The notes beneath the pieces are model-generated. The model saw only the letters and a list, made by a program, of their open reading frames with translations, did not search any database and was not told where the DNA came from. The position numbers and the translations under genes are program-made. DNA of 64,000 nucleotides from NCBI RefSeq assembly GCF_024648825.1, contig NZ_JANBBE010000005.1, positions 310,001 through 374,000 on the forward strand. The letters are read 5' to 3'. Positions 1 through 10,236 of the stretch are shown here, piece after piece (position 1 is the stretch's first letter; the number at the start of each line of letters is the position of its first letter). This stretch comes from Lentzea californiensis. Its GTDB lineage: Bacteria; Actinomycetota; Actinomycetes; Mycobacteriales; Pseudonocardiaceae.

Positions 1-37
1 CGGCGACGCAGACCTCGGCTCGCGTGATGTCGCTCAT
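1..37 (-). CDS. ipdB: CoA-transferase beta subunit IpdB, 5' end only
   Basis: Only the first 12 codons lie in the window; the gene continues beyond base 1. The reverse strand reads MSDITRAEVCVA, and the RAEVC stretch matches the start of M. tuberculosis IpdB (Rv3552). Its ATG overlaps the ipdA stop in an ATGA arrangement, as expected for two subunits of one heteromeric enzyme. IpdA-IpdB hydrolytically opens ring C of the last cholesterol ring intermediate (COCHEA-CoA). The identification rests on a very short match plus position next to ipdA. Confidence 0.75.
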   Translation of the reverse strand, partial: MSDITRAEVCVA

Positions 38-831
38 CGCAGGAACCCCTCGTAGAAGTCCGGCCACTTCTCCAGGTCGGAGGCCGCTTCCGCGTACTCG
101 CGCTGGAGGGCCTCGTCGCGGCCGTAGTCGGGCACGCAGCTGGTGAACGCCGCTCCACCCGGCGCTTCCACCACGCCGTCGACCATCATCCGGTTGAGCA
201 GCAACGTCTGCGGAGGACCGTCGAACGTCTCCACGACCTGCTCGCACGAGACGTAACGCCGGTCCGCGGCCAGGCAGAACAGGTCGTCGAAGTACGGGTC
301 CGGCCCGAGGTACTGCGCGTTGCCGTGCCTGTCGGCGCGGTTGAGGTGGACCAGGGCGACGTCGAGCTTCAACGCCGGCATCGCGACCAGCTCTTCGCCG
401 TCGTCGTACGGCGACCTGATGGTCTTGAGCTCTGGCGCGTACTTCAGCACGTCCGAGCCGAGGCCCGCTCTGATCGGCAGGAACGGCAACCGGTGCCCGG
501 CGGCGCGCAGGCCGGTCTGGAACATGCCCTCGTCCAGTTCCAGGACCTCGATCGCGCCGGTCTCGCGCGCCCGCTTGAACCACGGGTCGTACGGGATCGA
601 GTCGAGCGAGACGAAGCCGTAGACCAGCTTGCGGACCTTGCCCGCCGCGCACAGCAGCCCGGCGTCCGGACCGCCGTAGGTGACGATCGTCAGGTCTGTG
701 ACCGGACTCTTCAGCAACGCCTTGACCAGGGCCATCGGCTTGCGCCGCGAACCCCAGCCGCCGATGCCGACGGTCATCCCGTCCTTGATCTCGCTGACGA
801 CCTGATCAGCTGTCATTCGCTTGTCGCGCAT
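34..831 (-). CDS. ipdA: CoA-transferase alpha subunit IpdA (steroid ring C/D hydrolase)
   Basis: 265 aa, class I CoA-transferase fold. The N-terminal GMTVGIGGWGSRRKPMALV and YGGPDAGLLCAAGKV, and later LVNRMMVD-like (LLNRMMVDGVVEAPGG), closely follow M. tuberculosis IpdA (Rv3551). In that family IpdAB does not transfer CoA but hydrolyses a carbon-carbon bond of COCHEA-CoA in cytosolic cholesterol ring degradation. The start at 831 (MRDKRM) aligns with the family N-terminus; an in-frame ATG at 816 is the alternative. It overlaps echA20 upstream by 26 bases and ipdB downstream by 4, so the three are surely one operon. Its promoter should be the palindrome at 1589-1606. Confidence 0.93.
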   Translation of the reverse strand: MRDKRMTADQVVSEIKDGMTVGIGGWGSRRKPMALVKALLKSPVTDLTIVTYGGPDAGLLCAAGKVRKLVYGFVSLDSIPYDPWFKRARETGAIEVLELDEGMFQTGLRAAGHRLPFLPIRAGLGSDVLKYAPELKTIRSPYDDGEELVAMPALKLDVALVHLNRADRHGNAQYLGPDPYFDDLFCLAADRRYVSCEQVVETFDGPPQTLLLNRMMVDGVVEAPGGAAFTSCVPDYGRDEALQREYAEAASDLEKWPDFYEGFLR

Positions 832-1573
832 GGTCTCCGTCCAGGAAGGCCTGCCGGGCGTGGTCCGACACGCCCGTCAGGTTCAGCTCGAAGGTGAAGC
901 CCTGCTCGAAGCGGTAGCTCTGGTGCACGCGCTGCGGGTCGATGCCGTTGATGGCCTCCTTGGCCGCGCGGATCACCGACGTGTCCTTCTTCGCGATCTC
1001 CTTGGCGATCTCGCGCGCCGCGTCGTCGAGTTGCGTGCGCGGCACGACCTCCACGACGCTGCCGTGGTGGTGCAACGTCTGCGCGCTGACGTTGCGGGCC
1101 GTGTAGTACAGCGTCCGCATCAGGTGCTGCGGCACGAGCCGGGCCAGGTGCGTGGCCGCGCCGAGCGCGCCGCGGTCGACCTCGGGCAGCCCGAACGTGG
1201 CGTCGTCGGACGCCACGATGATGTCCGCGTTGCCGACCAGCCCCACGCCACCGCCCAGGCAGAACCCGTTCACCGCGGCGATCACCGGCACCTCGCAGTC
1301 GTACACGGCCGCGAAAGCCTTGGCGCAACCCCGGTTCGCCGCGACCAGGGCGTTGTAGCCCTCGGCCCGCTGGATCTCCTTCAGGTCGACGCCCGCGCAG
1401 AAGCCGCGGTTCTCGGCTCTCAGGATCACCACCCGCGCCTCCGGGTCCTCACCCGCGGACGTGATTGCCCTGGCCAGCTCGAACCAGCCCTGCGACGGGA
1501 TGGCGTTCACCGGGGGGTAGTCGACGGTGACCTCGATGATGCCGTTTTCGGTGTGGCTGCTGGAGATTCCCAT
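806..1573 (-). CDS. echA20: Enoyl-CoA hydratase-family ring D hydrolase EchA20
   Basis: 255 aa crotonase fold. DYPPVNAIPSQGWFELA near residue 18, the oxyanion-hole stretch FCAGVDLKE near 58, GFCLGGGVGLVG near 102 and LPEVDRGALGAATHLARLVPQHLMR are near-identical to M. tuberculosis EchA20 (Rv3550). In that family the enzyme hydrolyses ring D of HIEC-CoA during degradation of the steroid C/D rings. First gene of the echA20-ipdA-ipdB operon and divergent from an SDR at 1637; the pair shares the operator at 1589-1606. The same adjacency is found in mycobacteria. Confidence 0.93.
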   Translation of the reverse strand: MGISSSHTENGIIEVTVDYPPVNAIPSQGWFELARAITSAGEDPEARVVILRAENRGFCAGVDLKEIQRAEGYNALVAANRGCAKAFAAVYDCEVPVIAAVNGFCLGGGVGLVGNADIIVASDDATFGLPEVDRGALGAATHLARLVPQHLMRTLYYTARNVSAQTLHHHGSVVEVVPRTQLDDAAREIAKEIAKKDTSVIRAAKEAINGIDPQRVHQSYRFEQGFTFELNLTGVSDHARQAFLDGDHARQANDS

Positions 1574-1588
1574 GGAGCCGCCTTCCGA

Positions 1589-1606
1589 ACCAAGCGATTG
1601 CTTGGT
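1589..1606. promoter_or_regulatory. TetR-type operator, KstR2-like palindrome
   Basis: ACCAAGC-GATT-GCTTGGT is a perfect inverted repeat of 7-bp arms with a 4-bp centre. It lies 16 bases from the echA20 start and 31 from the divergent SDR start. The outer half-sites AnCAAG and CTTGnT are those of the published mycobacterial KstR2 motif (AnCAAGnnCTTGnT), but the gap between half-sites is 6 instead of 2. The flanking genes are all KstR2-regulon members in mycobacteria, so a KstR2 operator with altered spacing is the likeliest reading. Confidence 0.7.
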
Positions 1607-1636
1607 AATTTAGCAGTGCCGAAGCGACCGGGGTAG

Positions 1637-2398
1637 GTGCATGTGGAACTGGACCTCGACGGAGCAGTGGTCCTCGTGACGGGCGGCGTGCGGGGTGTGG
1701 GTCTCGGCATCACCCGCGCGTTCCTCGCGGCCGGGGCCGTCGTCGTCACGTGCGCCCGGCGTCCATCGGAGGTGGATGGAGCGTCGTTCGTGCCGTGTGA
1801 CGTGCGGGATGCCGATCAGGTGGGCGCGCTGGTGTCCGGGATCGTCGCCGAGCACGGCCGCCTCGACGTCGTGGTCAACAACGCCGGTGGTGCGCCGTTC
1901 GCGTTGGCGGGCAAGGCCTCGCCGCGGTTCCATTCGAAGATCGTCGAGCTGAACCTGCTGGCTCCGTTGCTGGTGGCCCAGGCGGCCAACGAGGTCATGC
2001 AGGAGCAGGACTCCGGTGGGTCGATCGTGAACGTGAGCAGTGTCAGCGGACGGCGTCCGTCGCCCGGCACCGCCGCCTACGGCGCCGCGAAGGCCGGGCT
2101 CGACAACCTGACCTCGTCGCTGGCCGTCGAGTGGGCACCGAAGGTGCGGGTCAACGCGCTGGCCGTCGGCATGGTGCGCACCGAGCAGTCACACCTGCAC
2201 TACGGCTCCGATGCCGGGATCGAGGCCGTGGCGAAGACCGTGCCATTGGGACGTCTCGCGTCGCCGGACGAGATCGGCGCGTGCGCGGTGTTCCTGGCTT
2301 CACCGCTGGCGTCCTACGTCAGCGGCGCGACCTTGGTCGTGCACGGCGGGGGAGAGGCACCCGCGTTCCTGACCGCTGCCGATGGGGGCTCTTCATGA
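1637..2398 (+). CDS. SDR-family oxidoreductase, Rv3549c-like
   Basis: 253 aa classical short-chain dehydrogenase. TGGVRGVGLGI at residues 15-25 is the NAD(P)-binding TGxxxGxG, NNAGG is near residue 80, and YGAAK is the YxxxK catalytic pair with the Ser in VNVSSVSG. It resembles Rv3549c, which sits beside echA20 in M. tuberculosis and belongs to the KstR2 regulon; the exact steroid-ring intermediate it acts on is not settled. GTG start at 1637 shortly after the KstR2-like operator. The stop overlaps the next SDR start as ATGA, implying translational coupling. Confidence 0.85.
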   Translation: MHVELDLDGAVVLVTGGVRGVGLGITRAFLAAGAVVVTCARRPSEVDGASFVPCDVRDADQVGALVSGIVAEHGRLDVVVNNAGGAPFALAGKASPRFHSKIVELNLLAPLLVAQAANEVMQEQDSGGSIVNVSSVSGRRPSPGTAAYGAAKAGLDNLTSSLAVEWAPKVRVNALAVGMVRTEQSHLHYGSDAGIEAVAKTVPLGRLASPDEIGACAVFLASPLASYVSGATLVVHGGGEAPAFLTAADGGSS

Positions 2399-3249
2399 AC
2401 CGGGTTGTGATCGTGACGGGGGCCGGGCGTGGCATCGGCCGTGCGCATGCGATGGCGTTCGGTTCCGCGGGGGCACGGGTCGTCGTGAACGACCTGTCCG
2501 CGGCGGTCGCGGGCGAGGTGGCGGACCTGATCGGGCCCCGTGCCGTGGTCAACACCGACGACGTCGGCACCTGGGCTGGTGCGAAACGGCTGGTCGACAC
2601 CGCCGTGTCGGAGTTCGGCGGACTGGACGTGCTCGTCAACAACGCCGGCATCGTGCGCGACCGCATGATCGTGAGCTGCGGCGAGGACGAGTGGGACGAG
2701 GTCGTGCGCGTTCACCTCAAGGGCCACTTCGCGACGCTGCACCACGCCGCCGCGCACTGGCGTGCCGTGCACAAGGCCGGTGGCGCGGTGTCCGGCCGGG
2801 TGATCAACACCTCGTCCGGCGCGGGCATCTTCGGCAGCGTAGGGCAGGCGAACTACTCGGCGGCCAAGGCGGGCATCGCGTCGATGACGCTGGTCGCGGC
2901 CGCCGAACTGGCCCGCTACGGCATCACGGTCAACGCGATCGCCCCGGCCGCCCGCACGCGGATGACCGAGGCGACGTTCGCGGAGACGATGGCGGCGCCG
3001 GAGGACGGGTTCGACGCGATGGCCCCGGAGAACATCTCGCCGCTGGTCGTGTGGCTGGGCAGCGAGGAGGCCGGGGACGTGACCGGGCGGATGTTCGAGG
3101 TCGACGGCGGACGCGTCTGCGTCGTGCACGGGTGGCGGCGCGGGCCGGAGGTCGACAAGGGCGAGCGGTGGTCGCCCGAGGAATTGGGCGGCGTCGTGCG
3201 CAAGCTGGTCGCCGACGACGACCCGACGCCGGTTTACGGAGCCGAGTAG
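2395..3249 (+). CDS. SDR-family oxidoreductase, Rv3548c-like
   Basis: 284 aa SDR: TGAGRGIGRAHA near residue 8, NNAG near 84, NTSSGAG and YSAAKAG for the catalytic Ser, Tyr and Lys, and a C-terminal extension of about 40 residues past the usual SDR end. The long extension and the DLSAAVAGE region resemble Rv3548c and the steroid SDR group around Hsd4A. The ATG at 2395 is chosen because it overlaps the preceding stop (ATGA); the frame stays open further upstream but only as a shadow of the other SDR. Probably oxidises or reduces a hydroxyl on a late C/D-ring acyl-CoA. Confidence 0.83.
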   Translation: MNRVVIVTGAGRGIGRAHAMAFGSAGARVVVNDLSAAVAGEVADLIGPRAVVNTDDVGTWAGAKRLVDTAVSEFGGLDVLVNNAGIVRDRMIVSCGEDEWDEVVRVHLKGHFATLHHAAAHWRAVHKAGGAVSGRVINTSSGAGIFGSVGQANYSAAKAGIASMTLVAAAELARYGITVNAIAPAARTRMTEATFAETMAAPEDGFDAMAPENISPLVVWLGSEEAGDVTGRMFEVDGGRVCVVHGWRRGPEVDKGERWSPEELGGVVRKLVADDDPTPVYGAE

Positions 3250-3259
3250 GTTCGATCAT

Positions 3260-5429
<2,170 letters not shown>

Positions 5430-5442
5430 CTAGGAGGTTCCT

Positions 5443-6669
5443 GTGGGCAGGCCGCGCATCCCTGATGGCTTCGACTTCACCGACCCCGACATGTACGCGA
5501 ACCGGCTGCCGTTCGAGGAGTTCGCCGAGCTGCGCCAGGCCGCGCCGATCTGGTGGAACTCCATACCTCGAGGGTCGGCAGGGTTTCCCGACGACGGCTT
5601 CTGGGTGGTGACGAAGCACCGCGACGTCAAGGAGGTCTCGCGCAACAGCGAGCTGTTCTCCAGCCGCGAGAACACGGCGATCATCCGGTTCAAGGAGGAC
5701 ATGCCGCGCGACAACATCGAGATGCAGCGGCTGTTGTTGCTGAACATGGACCCGCCGACGCACACGAAGGTCCGCGGCATCATCTCCCGCGGCTTCACCC
5801 CGCGCGCGGTCAACAGCCTGCGTGAAGCGCTGACCGCGCGTGCCGAGCGGATCGTCGCGGAGGCACTGGACAAGGGCAGCGGCGACTTCGTGTCCGACGT
5901 CGCCTGCGAACTGCCGTTGCAGGCCATCGCGGAGCTGATCGGCATCCCGCAGGACGACCGGCGCAAGATCTTCGACTGGTCGAACCAGATGATCGCCTAC
6001 GACGACCCCGAGTTCGAGATCGAACCGCTCACCGCCGCAACCGAGCTGCTCGGCTACTCGTGGACGATGGCCGAGGACCGGCGGAAGTGCCCGCGCGAGG
6101 ACATCGTCACGAAGCTGGTCCAGGCGGACGTGGACGGCGCGGGACTGGCGTCGGAGGAGTTCGGCTTCTTCGTGCTGTTGCTCGCTGTGGCGGGCAACGA
6201 GACCACGCGCAACGCCATCACGCACGGCATGAAGGCGTTCTTCGACCACCCCGAGCAGTGGGAGCTGTACAAGGACCAGCGGCCCGCGACGACCGGCGAC
6301 GAGATCGTCCGGTGGGCCACGCCGGTGGTGTCGTTCCAGCGCACCGCGATGGCCGACACCGAACTGAGCGGCGTGGAGATCAAACAGGGGCAGCGTGTCG
6401 GGATGTTCTACTCGTCGGCCAACTTCGACGAGGAGGTCTTCGACCGCCCGCAGGAGTTCGACATCACTCGCGACCCCAACCCGCACCTCGGGTTCGGCGG
6501 CAGCGGCGCGCACTTCTGCGTCGGCGCGAACCTGGCCAGGCTGGAGATCGACCTGATCTTCAACGCGATCGCGGACGCCATGCCGAACATCAAGCAGGTC
6601 GCGGAACCGCGGCGGCTGCGTTCGGGCTGGCTCAACGGCATCAAGGAGTTCCGCGTCCAGTACGCCTAG
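5443..6669 (+). CDS. cyp125: Sterol C26-hydroxylase, cytochrome P450 CYP125
   Basis: 408 aa P450. LLLAVAGNETTRNAITHG near residue 243 is the I-helix, DEIVR the K-helix ExxR, and FGGSGAHFCVGANLAR near 352-367 the haem loop with its Cys ligand near 359. The C-terminal RLRSGWLNGIKEFRV and the N-terminal PDGFDFTDPDMYANRLPFEEF are hallmarks of CYP125 (Rv3545c), which oxidises the terminal carbon of cholesterol or cholest-4-en-3-one to the C26 acid. Electrons probably come from FdxD (24025). GTG start with TAGGAGG eight bases ahead. Monocistronic: a strong hairpin follows 12 bases after the stop. Confidence 0.94.
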   Translation: MGRPRIPDGFDFTDPDMYANRLPFEEFAELRQAAPIWWNSIPRGSAGFPDDGFWVVTKHRDVKEVSRNSELFSSRENTAIIRFKEDMPRDNIEMQRLLLLNMDPPTHTKVRGIISRGFTPRAVNSLREALTARAERIVAEALDKGSGDFVSDVACELPLQAIAELIGIPQDDRRKIFDWSNQMIAYDDPEFEIEPLTAATELLGYSWTMAEDRRKCPREDIVTKLVQADVDGAGLASEEFGFFVLLLAVAGNETTRNAITHGMKAFFDHPEQWELYKDQRPATTGDEIVRWATPVVSFQRTAMADTELSGVEIKQGQRVGMFYSSANFDEEVFDRPQEFDITRDPNPHLGFGGSGAHFCVGANLARLEIDLIFNAIADAMPNIKQVAEPRRLRSGWLNGIKEFRVQYA

Positions 6670-6681
6670 CCAGTGATTTGA

Positions 6682-6730
6682 GATGAGGGGAGCTTTCATA
6701 AACCTGAGGTTTATGAAAGCTCCCCTCATC
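6682..6730. terminator. Bidirectional terminator, perfect 23-bp stem
   Basis: A perfect inverted repeat: arms 6682-6704 and 6708-6730, loop TGA, with no mismatch over 23 pairs (arm begins GATGAGGGGAGCTTTC). It separates convergent cyp125 and the SnoaL-like gene, whose stop is at 6740. No long T tract follows on either strand, which is common in actinomycetes. The perfect, short-looped stem is unusually long. Confidence 0.8.
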
Positions 6731-6739
6731 AACTTCGTT

Positions 6740-7177
6740 TCAGGGCACGCGCAGGGTCGCGAGTGCTCGTTCGGTCTCCCAGAACGCCCGCATCGACTTG
6801 ATCAGGCCGTCCTCGCCCACGTTGTAGACGAACACGCCCTCGGTATCGACACGCGCCCCACCGGGCAGGAACGCGCTGATAGTGCCCACGTTCGCGCACT
6901 CGGAGCCGGCCGCGAAAGAGTCGTGCATCGCGAACTCGAAGCGTTCGACGTTCGCGATCGCCAGGTCCCAGAAGGCCTCGATCGCCTCCTTGCCGTGGTG
7001 GCCCTTGCCCTCGGCGTCGAACATCGACGGACCCACCGGGTCCTCGACCACGGCGTCCTCGGCGAACAGCGCCAGCCACTCGTCCTTCTTGCCGCTCGAG
7101 ACGGCCTCCATGGAACGCCAGGAGGCCACGCGGGCCGGCGTTTCGGTCTTGGAAGCCGTCCAAGTCACAGCGGTCAC
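6740..7177 (-). CDS. SnoaL/NTF2-like (ketosteroid isomerase-fold) protein
   Basis: 145 aa. WLALFAEDAVVEDPVGPS and a later alternation of beta-strand-like segments ending in MRAFWE give the NTF2-like/SnoaL-2 fold shared with ketosteroid isomerases. It is the last gene of the five-gene leftward operon with ltp3, ltp4 and the DUF35 protein. The GTG at 7177 overlaps the upstream stop as GTGA; the longer in-frame reading only copies the neighbouring gene. It might isomerise or hydrate a sterol enone, or be a small-molecule binding partner; the sequence does not decide. Confidence 0.8.
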   Translation of the reverse strand: MTAVTWTASKTETPARVASWRSMEAVSSGKKDEWLALFAEDAVVEDPVGPSMFDAEGKGHHGKEAIEAFWDLAIANVERFEFAMHDSFAAGSECANVGTISAFLPGGARVDTEGVFVYNVGEDGLIKSMRAFWETERALATLRVP

Positions 7178-8034
7178 GCGAACTCTCCGATCACCTCGTC
7201 GGCGAAGCGCCGAAGTCCGTCCTTCTTGGCCTGCAGGCTGCCGTCGAAACCGACGCCGTAGAACAGCCACGGCACGACGATCGTGTCGGTCACGCCGATC
7301 TCGTCGAGCTGCTTGTAGCCGTCGAGCCCGAACCGGTCGATGCACACGGCCTGGACCTCGAACGGCCGCTCGAAGCAGCCGAGATCGGTGAGCTGGGCGA
7401 TCACCGACTTCAACTCCTCGAACTTGATCATCGCCGACGTCCAGCCGTCACCGACGCGGGCGGCGCGCTTCAACGCGGCCGCGGAGTGGCCACCGACGTA
7501 GAACGGCACCGGCGAAGTGGGTGCCGGCGACATCTGCAGCCGGTCGAAGTCGAAGTAGTCACCGTGGTACTCGACCATGCCGCCGCCGAGCACGAGCTTC
7601 AGCACGTCGATCATCTCGTCCACGCGCGGTCCGCGGTTCTTGTACGGCACACCGCACCACTCGAACTCCTCCGGCGACCAGCCGAGGCCCACGCCGAAGC
7701 CGAAGCGGTTGCCGGTCATGTGCGCGACCGAGCCGACCTGGCGGGCGAGCAGCAACGGGTTGCGGGAGCCCAGTTTCAGGACCTGCGTATAGAAGTTGAT
7801 GCGGGACGTCACGGCGCCCATCGCGGCGGCGGCGACGAACGGGTCCACCCACGGGGTGTCGGCGTTCCACATGCGGGAGCCGTCCGGGGTGTACGGGTAG
7901 TCCGCGGAGACCTTCTCCGAGAAGAACAGCGAGTCCGGCAGCGCGATCGAGGCGTAGCCGCACTCCTCGGCGCACCGGGCCAACTCGGTCAGCTGGTCGA
8001 GCGGGCTCATGGCGATGCCCACGGTGAACTTCAA
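7174..8034 (-). CDS. LLM-class (F420-type) flavin oxidoreductase
   Basis: 286 aa luciferase-like TIM barrel: KFTVGIAMSPLDQLTELAR at the start, ALPDSLFFSEKV, and RFGFGVGLGWSPEEFEWCGV near residue 100 typical of F420-dependent LLM enzymes. It resembles the Rv0953c-like group. The TTG at 8034 overlaps the ltp3 stop (TTGA) and aligns with relatives beginning MKFT; a start at an internal ATG would lose the first strand. Substrate unknown; its place between ltp3 and the SnoaL-like gene suggests a redox step on the sterol side chain or nucleus. Confidence 0.8.
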   Translation of the reverse strand: MKFTVGIAMSPLDQLTELARCAEECGYASIALPDSLFFSEKVSADYPYTPDGSRMWNADTPWVDPFVAAAAMGAVTSRINFYTQVLKLGSRNPLLLARQVGSVAHMTGNRFGFGVGLGWSPEEFEWCGVPYKNRGPRVDEMIDVLKLVLGGGMVEYHGDYFDFDRLQMSPAPTSPVPFYVGGHSAAALKRAARVGDGWTSAMIKFEELKSVIAQLTDLGCFERPFEVQAVCIDRFGLDGYKQLDEIGVTDTIVVPWLFYGVGFDGSLQAKKDGLRRFADEVIGEFA

Positions 8035-9173
8035 GGCTTCTCCGATCCGACGACCCACATGGCGAAGAACTGGGAACCACCGCCGTACGCGTGGCCCAGC
8101 GCGACCTGCGCGCCGTCTACCTGGTGGTCTCCCGCGGTGCCCATGACCTGCATGGCGGCTTCGGCGAAGCGCAGCAGACCGGAAGCGCCGATCGGGTTGG
8201 ACGACAGCACGCCGCCGCTCGGGTTCACCGGCAGGCGGCCGCCGATCTCGGTCTCGCCCGCCTCGGTGAGCTTCCAGCCCTGGCCGATGTCGGTGAACCC
8301 GAGGTTCTCGAGCCACATCGGCTCGAACCACGAGAACGGCACGTAGATCTCGGCCGCGTCCACTTCGGACAGCGGATCGGTGATACCCGCCTGCTTCCAC
8401 AACGCCCTGGCGGCGTCCTGGCCGGCCTGCGGGTTGACCTGGTCACGGCCGGCGAACGTCGTGGGCTCCGTGCGCATCGCGGTCGCGCGGATCCAGGCGG
8501 CCTGGCCCGAGGTGGGTTCCGAGGAGATGACGACCGCGCAGGCGCCGTCCGAGGACGGGCACGTTTCGTCGTACCGGATCGGGTCCCACAGCATGGTGGA
8601 GGCCTGCACGGACTCGACCGTGATGTCCGGTTGTTTGAGGTGCGCATAGGGATTGCGAGCACCGTTGCGCCGGTCCTTGGCCGCGACCATCGCGCCGATA
8701 TGTTCGGGAGCGCTGGCGCGGCGGATGTAGGAACGCACGTGCGGTGCGAAGTAGCCGCCCGCGCCCGCGTGCACCGGCATGGTGAACGGCGTCGGCACGG
8801 ACAGCGCCCACATCGCGTTCGACTCGGACTGCTTCTCGAACGCGACGGCCAGGACGCGGTCGTGCACGCCGGACTGCACCAGACTGGCGGCCACGTTGCC
8901 CGTGCTGCCGCCGACCGAACCGGCGGTGTGGACGCGCAGCAACGGTTTGCCGACCGCGCCCAGTGCGTCCGCGAGGAACAGTTCGGGCATCATCACGCCC
9001 TCGAACAGGTCGGGTGCCTTGCCGAGGACCACGGCGTCGATGTCGGACCAGTCCACGCCCGCGTCGGCCATCGCGCGGTCGATCGCCTCGCGGCACAGGC
9101 CCGCCATCGACACGTCGAGGCGCTTCGCGGCGTGGTGCGTCTGGCCGGTTCCGACCACTGCTGCCGGTCGCAT
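8031..9173 (-). CDS. ltp3: Thiolase-fold steroid side-chain aldolase, Ltp3-like
   Basis: 380 aa lipid-transfer-protein-type thiolase homologue. It has RVHTAGSVGGSTGNVAASL in the position of the thiolase nucleophile loop but no Cys there, LPVNPSGGVLSSNPIGASGL near residue 315 and GHAYGGGSQFFAMWV near the end. Loss of the nucleophile fits aldolases rather than thiolases. Length and context match Ltp3 (Rv3523). In Rhodococcus, Ltp3 and Ltp4 are required for degrading C-24-branched sterol side chains by retro-aldol cleavage. ATG at 9173 follows the ltp4 stop with no gap. Confidence 0.82.
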   Translation of the reverse strand: MRPAAVVGTGQTHHAAKRLDVSMAGLCREAIDRAMADAGVDWSDIDAVVLGKAPDLFEGVMMPELFLADALGAVGKPLLRVHTAGSVGGSTGNVAASLVQSGVHDRVLAVAFEKQSESNAMWALSVPTPFTMPVHAGAGGYFAPHVRSYIRRASAPEHIGAMVAAKDRRNGARNPYAHLKQPDITVESVQASTMLWDPIRYDETCPSSDGACAVVISSEPTSGQAAWIRATAMRTEPTTFAGRDQVNPQAGQDAARALWKQAGITDPLSEVDAAEIYVPFSWFEPMWLENLGFTDIGQGWKLTEAGETEIGGRLPVNPSGGVLSSNPIGASGLLRFAEAAMQVMGTAGDHQVDGAQVALGHAYGGGSQFFAMWVVGSEKP

Positions 9174-10229
9174 CTACTCCCGCCCTTCCATCACGCAGAC
9201 GAGGTTCTGTTGGAGGAGCGGGCCGCTGGTGGCGTGGCCGAGGACCTTGGTCGCCGAGCCGTCGTGGATCCTGCGCGCGGCCTCGCCGATGCGTGCGAGC
9301 CCGGCCGCGAACATCGGGTTGCCCGCCAGCACGCCGCCGGAGGGGTTCACGGTCACGTCGTCACCGAGCCCGAGTGCCTGGCGCAGCAGGATCTCCTGGT
9401 GGGTGAACGGCGCGTGCAGTTCCGCGACCTGGACGCCATCGGCACCCGCTGCCTTGCCCGCGGCGACGGCAGAGGGGGAAGTCGTCAGGTCGCGCGTGCC
9501 GAACGACGGCGTGTCGGTGCGGTGTTCGAAGCCGGTGATCCACGCCGGACGTTCGCACAGCTCCCGCGCCCTGTCGCCCGCTGCGAGCACTATCGTGGCC
9601 GCACCGTCGGTGATCGGCGCGCAGTCGTGACGGCGCAACGGGTCCGCGACGTAGGGAAGGTTCAACAGTTCGTCGGCGTCGACCTCGCCGGACAGCTGCG
9701 CGAGTGGGTTCGAGAGGGCGGCGGAACGGCTCTGCGCGGCCACTGAGGCCATTGCGCGTTCGTCCCAGAGGCCGGTCTCGATGCCCATGCGCGCCTGGAT
9801 GCCCGCAAGGCCGAGGGAATCCGGCCACAGCGGTGTCACGAGGTACGGGTCGAGCTGCATCGCCATGACCCGGCGGAGTTGCCCCGCCGACGACTTGCCG
9901 AAACCGTAGACCAGCGCGGTGTCGACTTCGCCGCACAGCAGCTTCACCCACGCCTCGTAGAGCGCCCACGCGGCGTCCATCTCCACGTGCGACTCGGCGA
10001 TCGGCGGGAAGGCCCCGATCGCGTCGACCGCCGAGACGAACGAGAACGCGCGCCCGGCCAGGTAGTCCGAGGAGCCCGAGCACCAGAACCCGATGTCGGT
10101 CTTGGTGATCCCGAGCCCGCCGAGCACCTCGTGGAAGATCGGCACCAGCATCTCGACACCGTTGGTGGTGCCGTCGGTCTCGCGCACGCAGGGCGTCTGC
10201 GCGAAGCCGACTACCGCAATGTCACGCAC
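9174..10229 (-). CDS. ltp4: Thiolase-fold steroid side-chain aldolase, Ltp4-like
   Basis: 351 aa. It begins MRDIAVVGFAQTPCVRETDG, has HVEMDAAWALYEAWVKL where thiolases carry the nucleophile, VTVNPSGGVLAGNPMFAAGL near residue 305 and GHATSGPLLQQNLV at the end. This matches the Ltp4/Rv3522 group, the partner of Ltp3 in C-24-branched side-chain cleavage. GTG start 7 bases after the DUF35 gene. The DUF35-ltp4-ltp3 order is that of Rv3521-Rv3523, where the OB-fold protein is thought to form the complex with the aldolase. Confidence 0.82.
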   Translation of the reverse strand: MRDIAVVGFAQTPCVRETDGTTNGVEMLVPIFHEVLGGLGITKTDIGFWCSGSSDYLAGRAFSFVSAVDAIGAFPPIAESHVEMDAAWALYEAWVKLLCGEVDTALVYGFGKSSAGQLRRVMAMQLDPYLVTPLWPDSLGLAGIQARMGIETGLWDERAMASVAAQSRSAALSNPLAQLSGEVDADELLNLPYVADPLRRHDCAPITDGAATIVLAAGDRARELCERPAWITGFEHRTDTPSFGTRDLTTSPSAVAAGKAAGADGVQVAELHAPFTHQEILLRQALGLGDDVTVNPSGGVLAGNPMFAAGLARIGEAARRIHDGSATKVLGHATSGPLLQQNLVCVMEGRE

Positions 10230-10236
10230 GCGAGCC

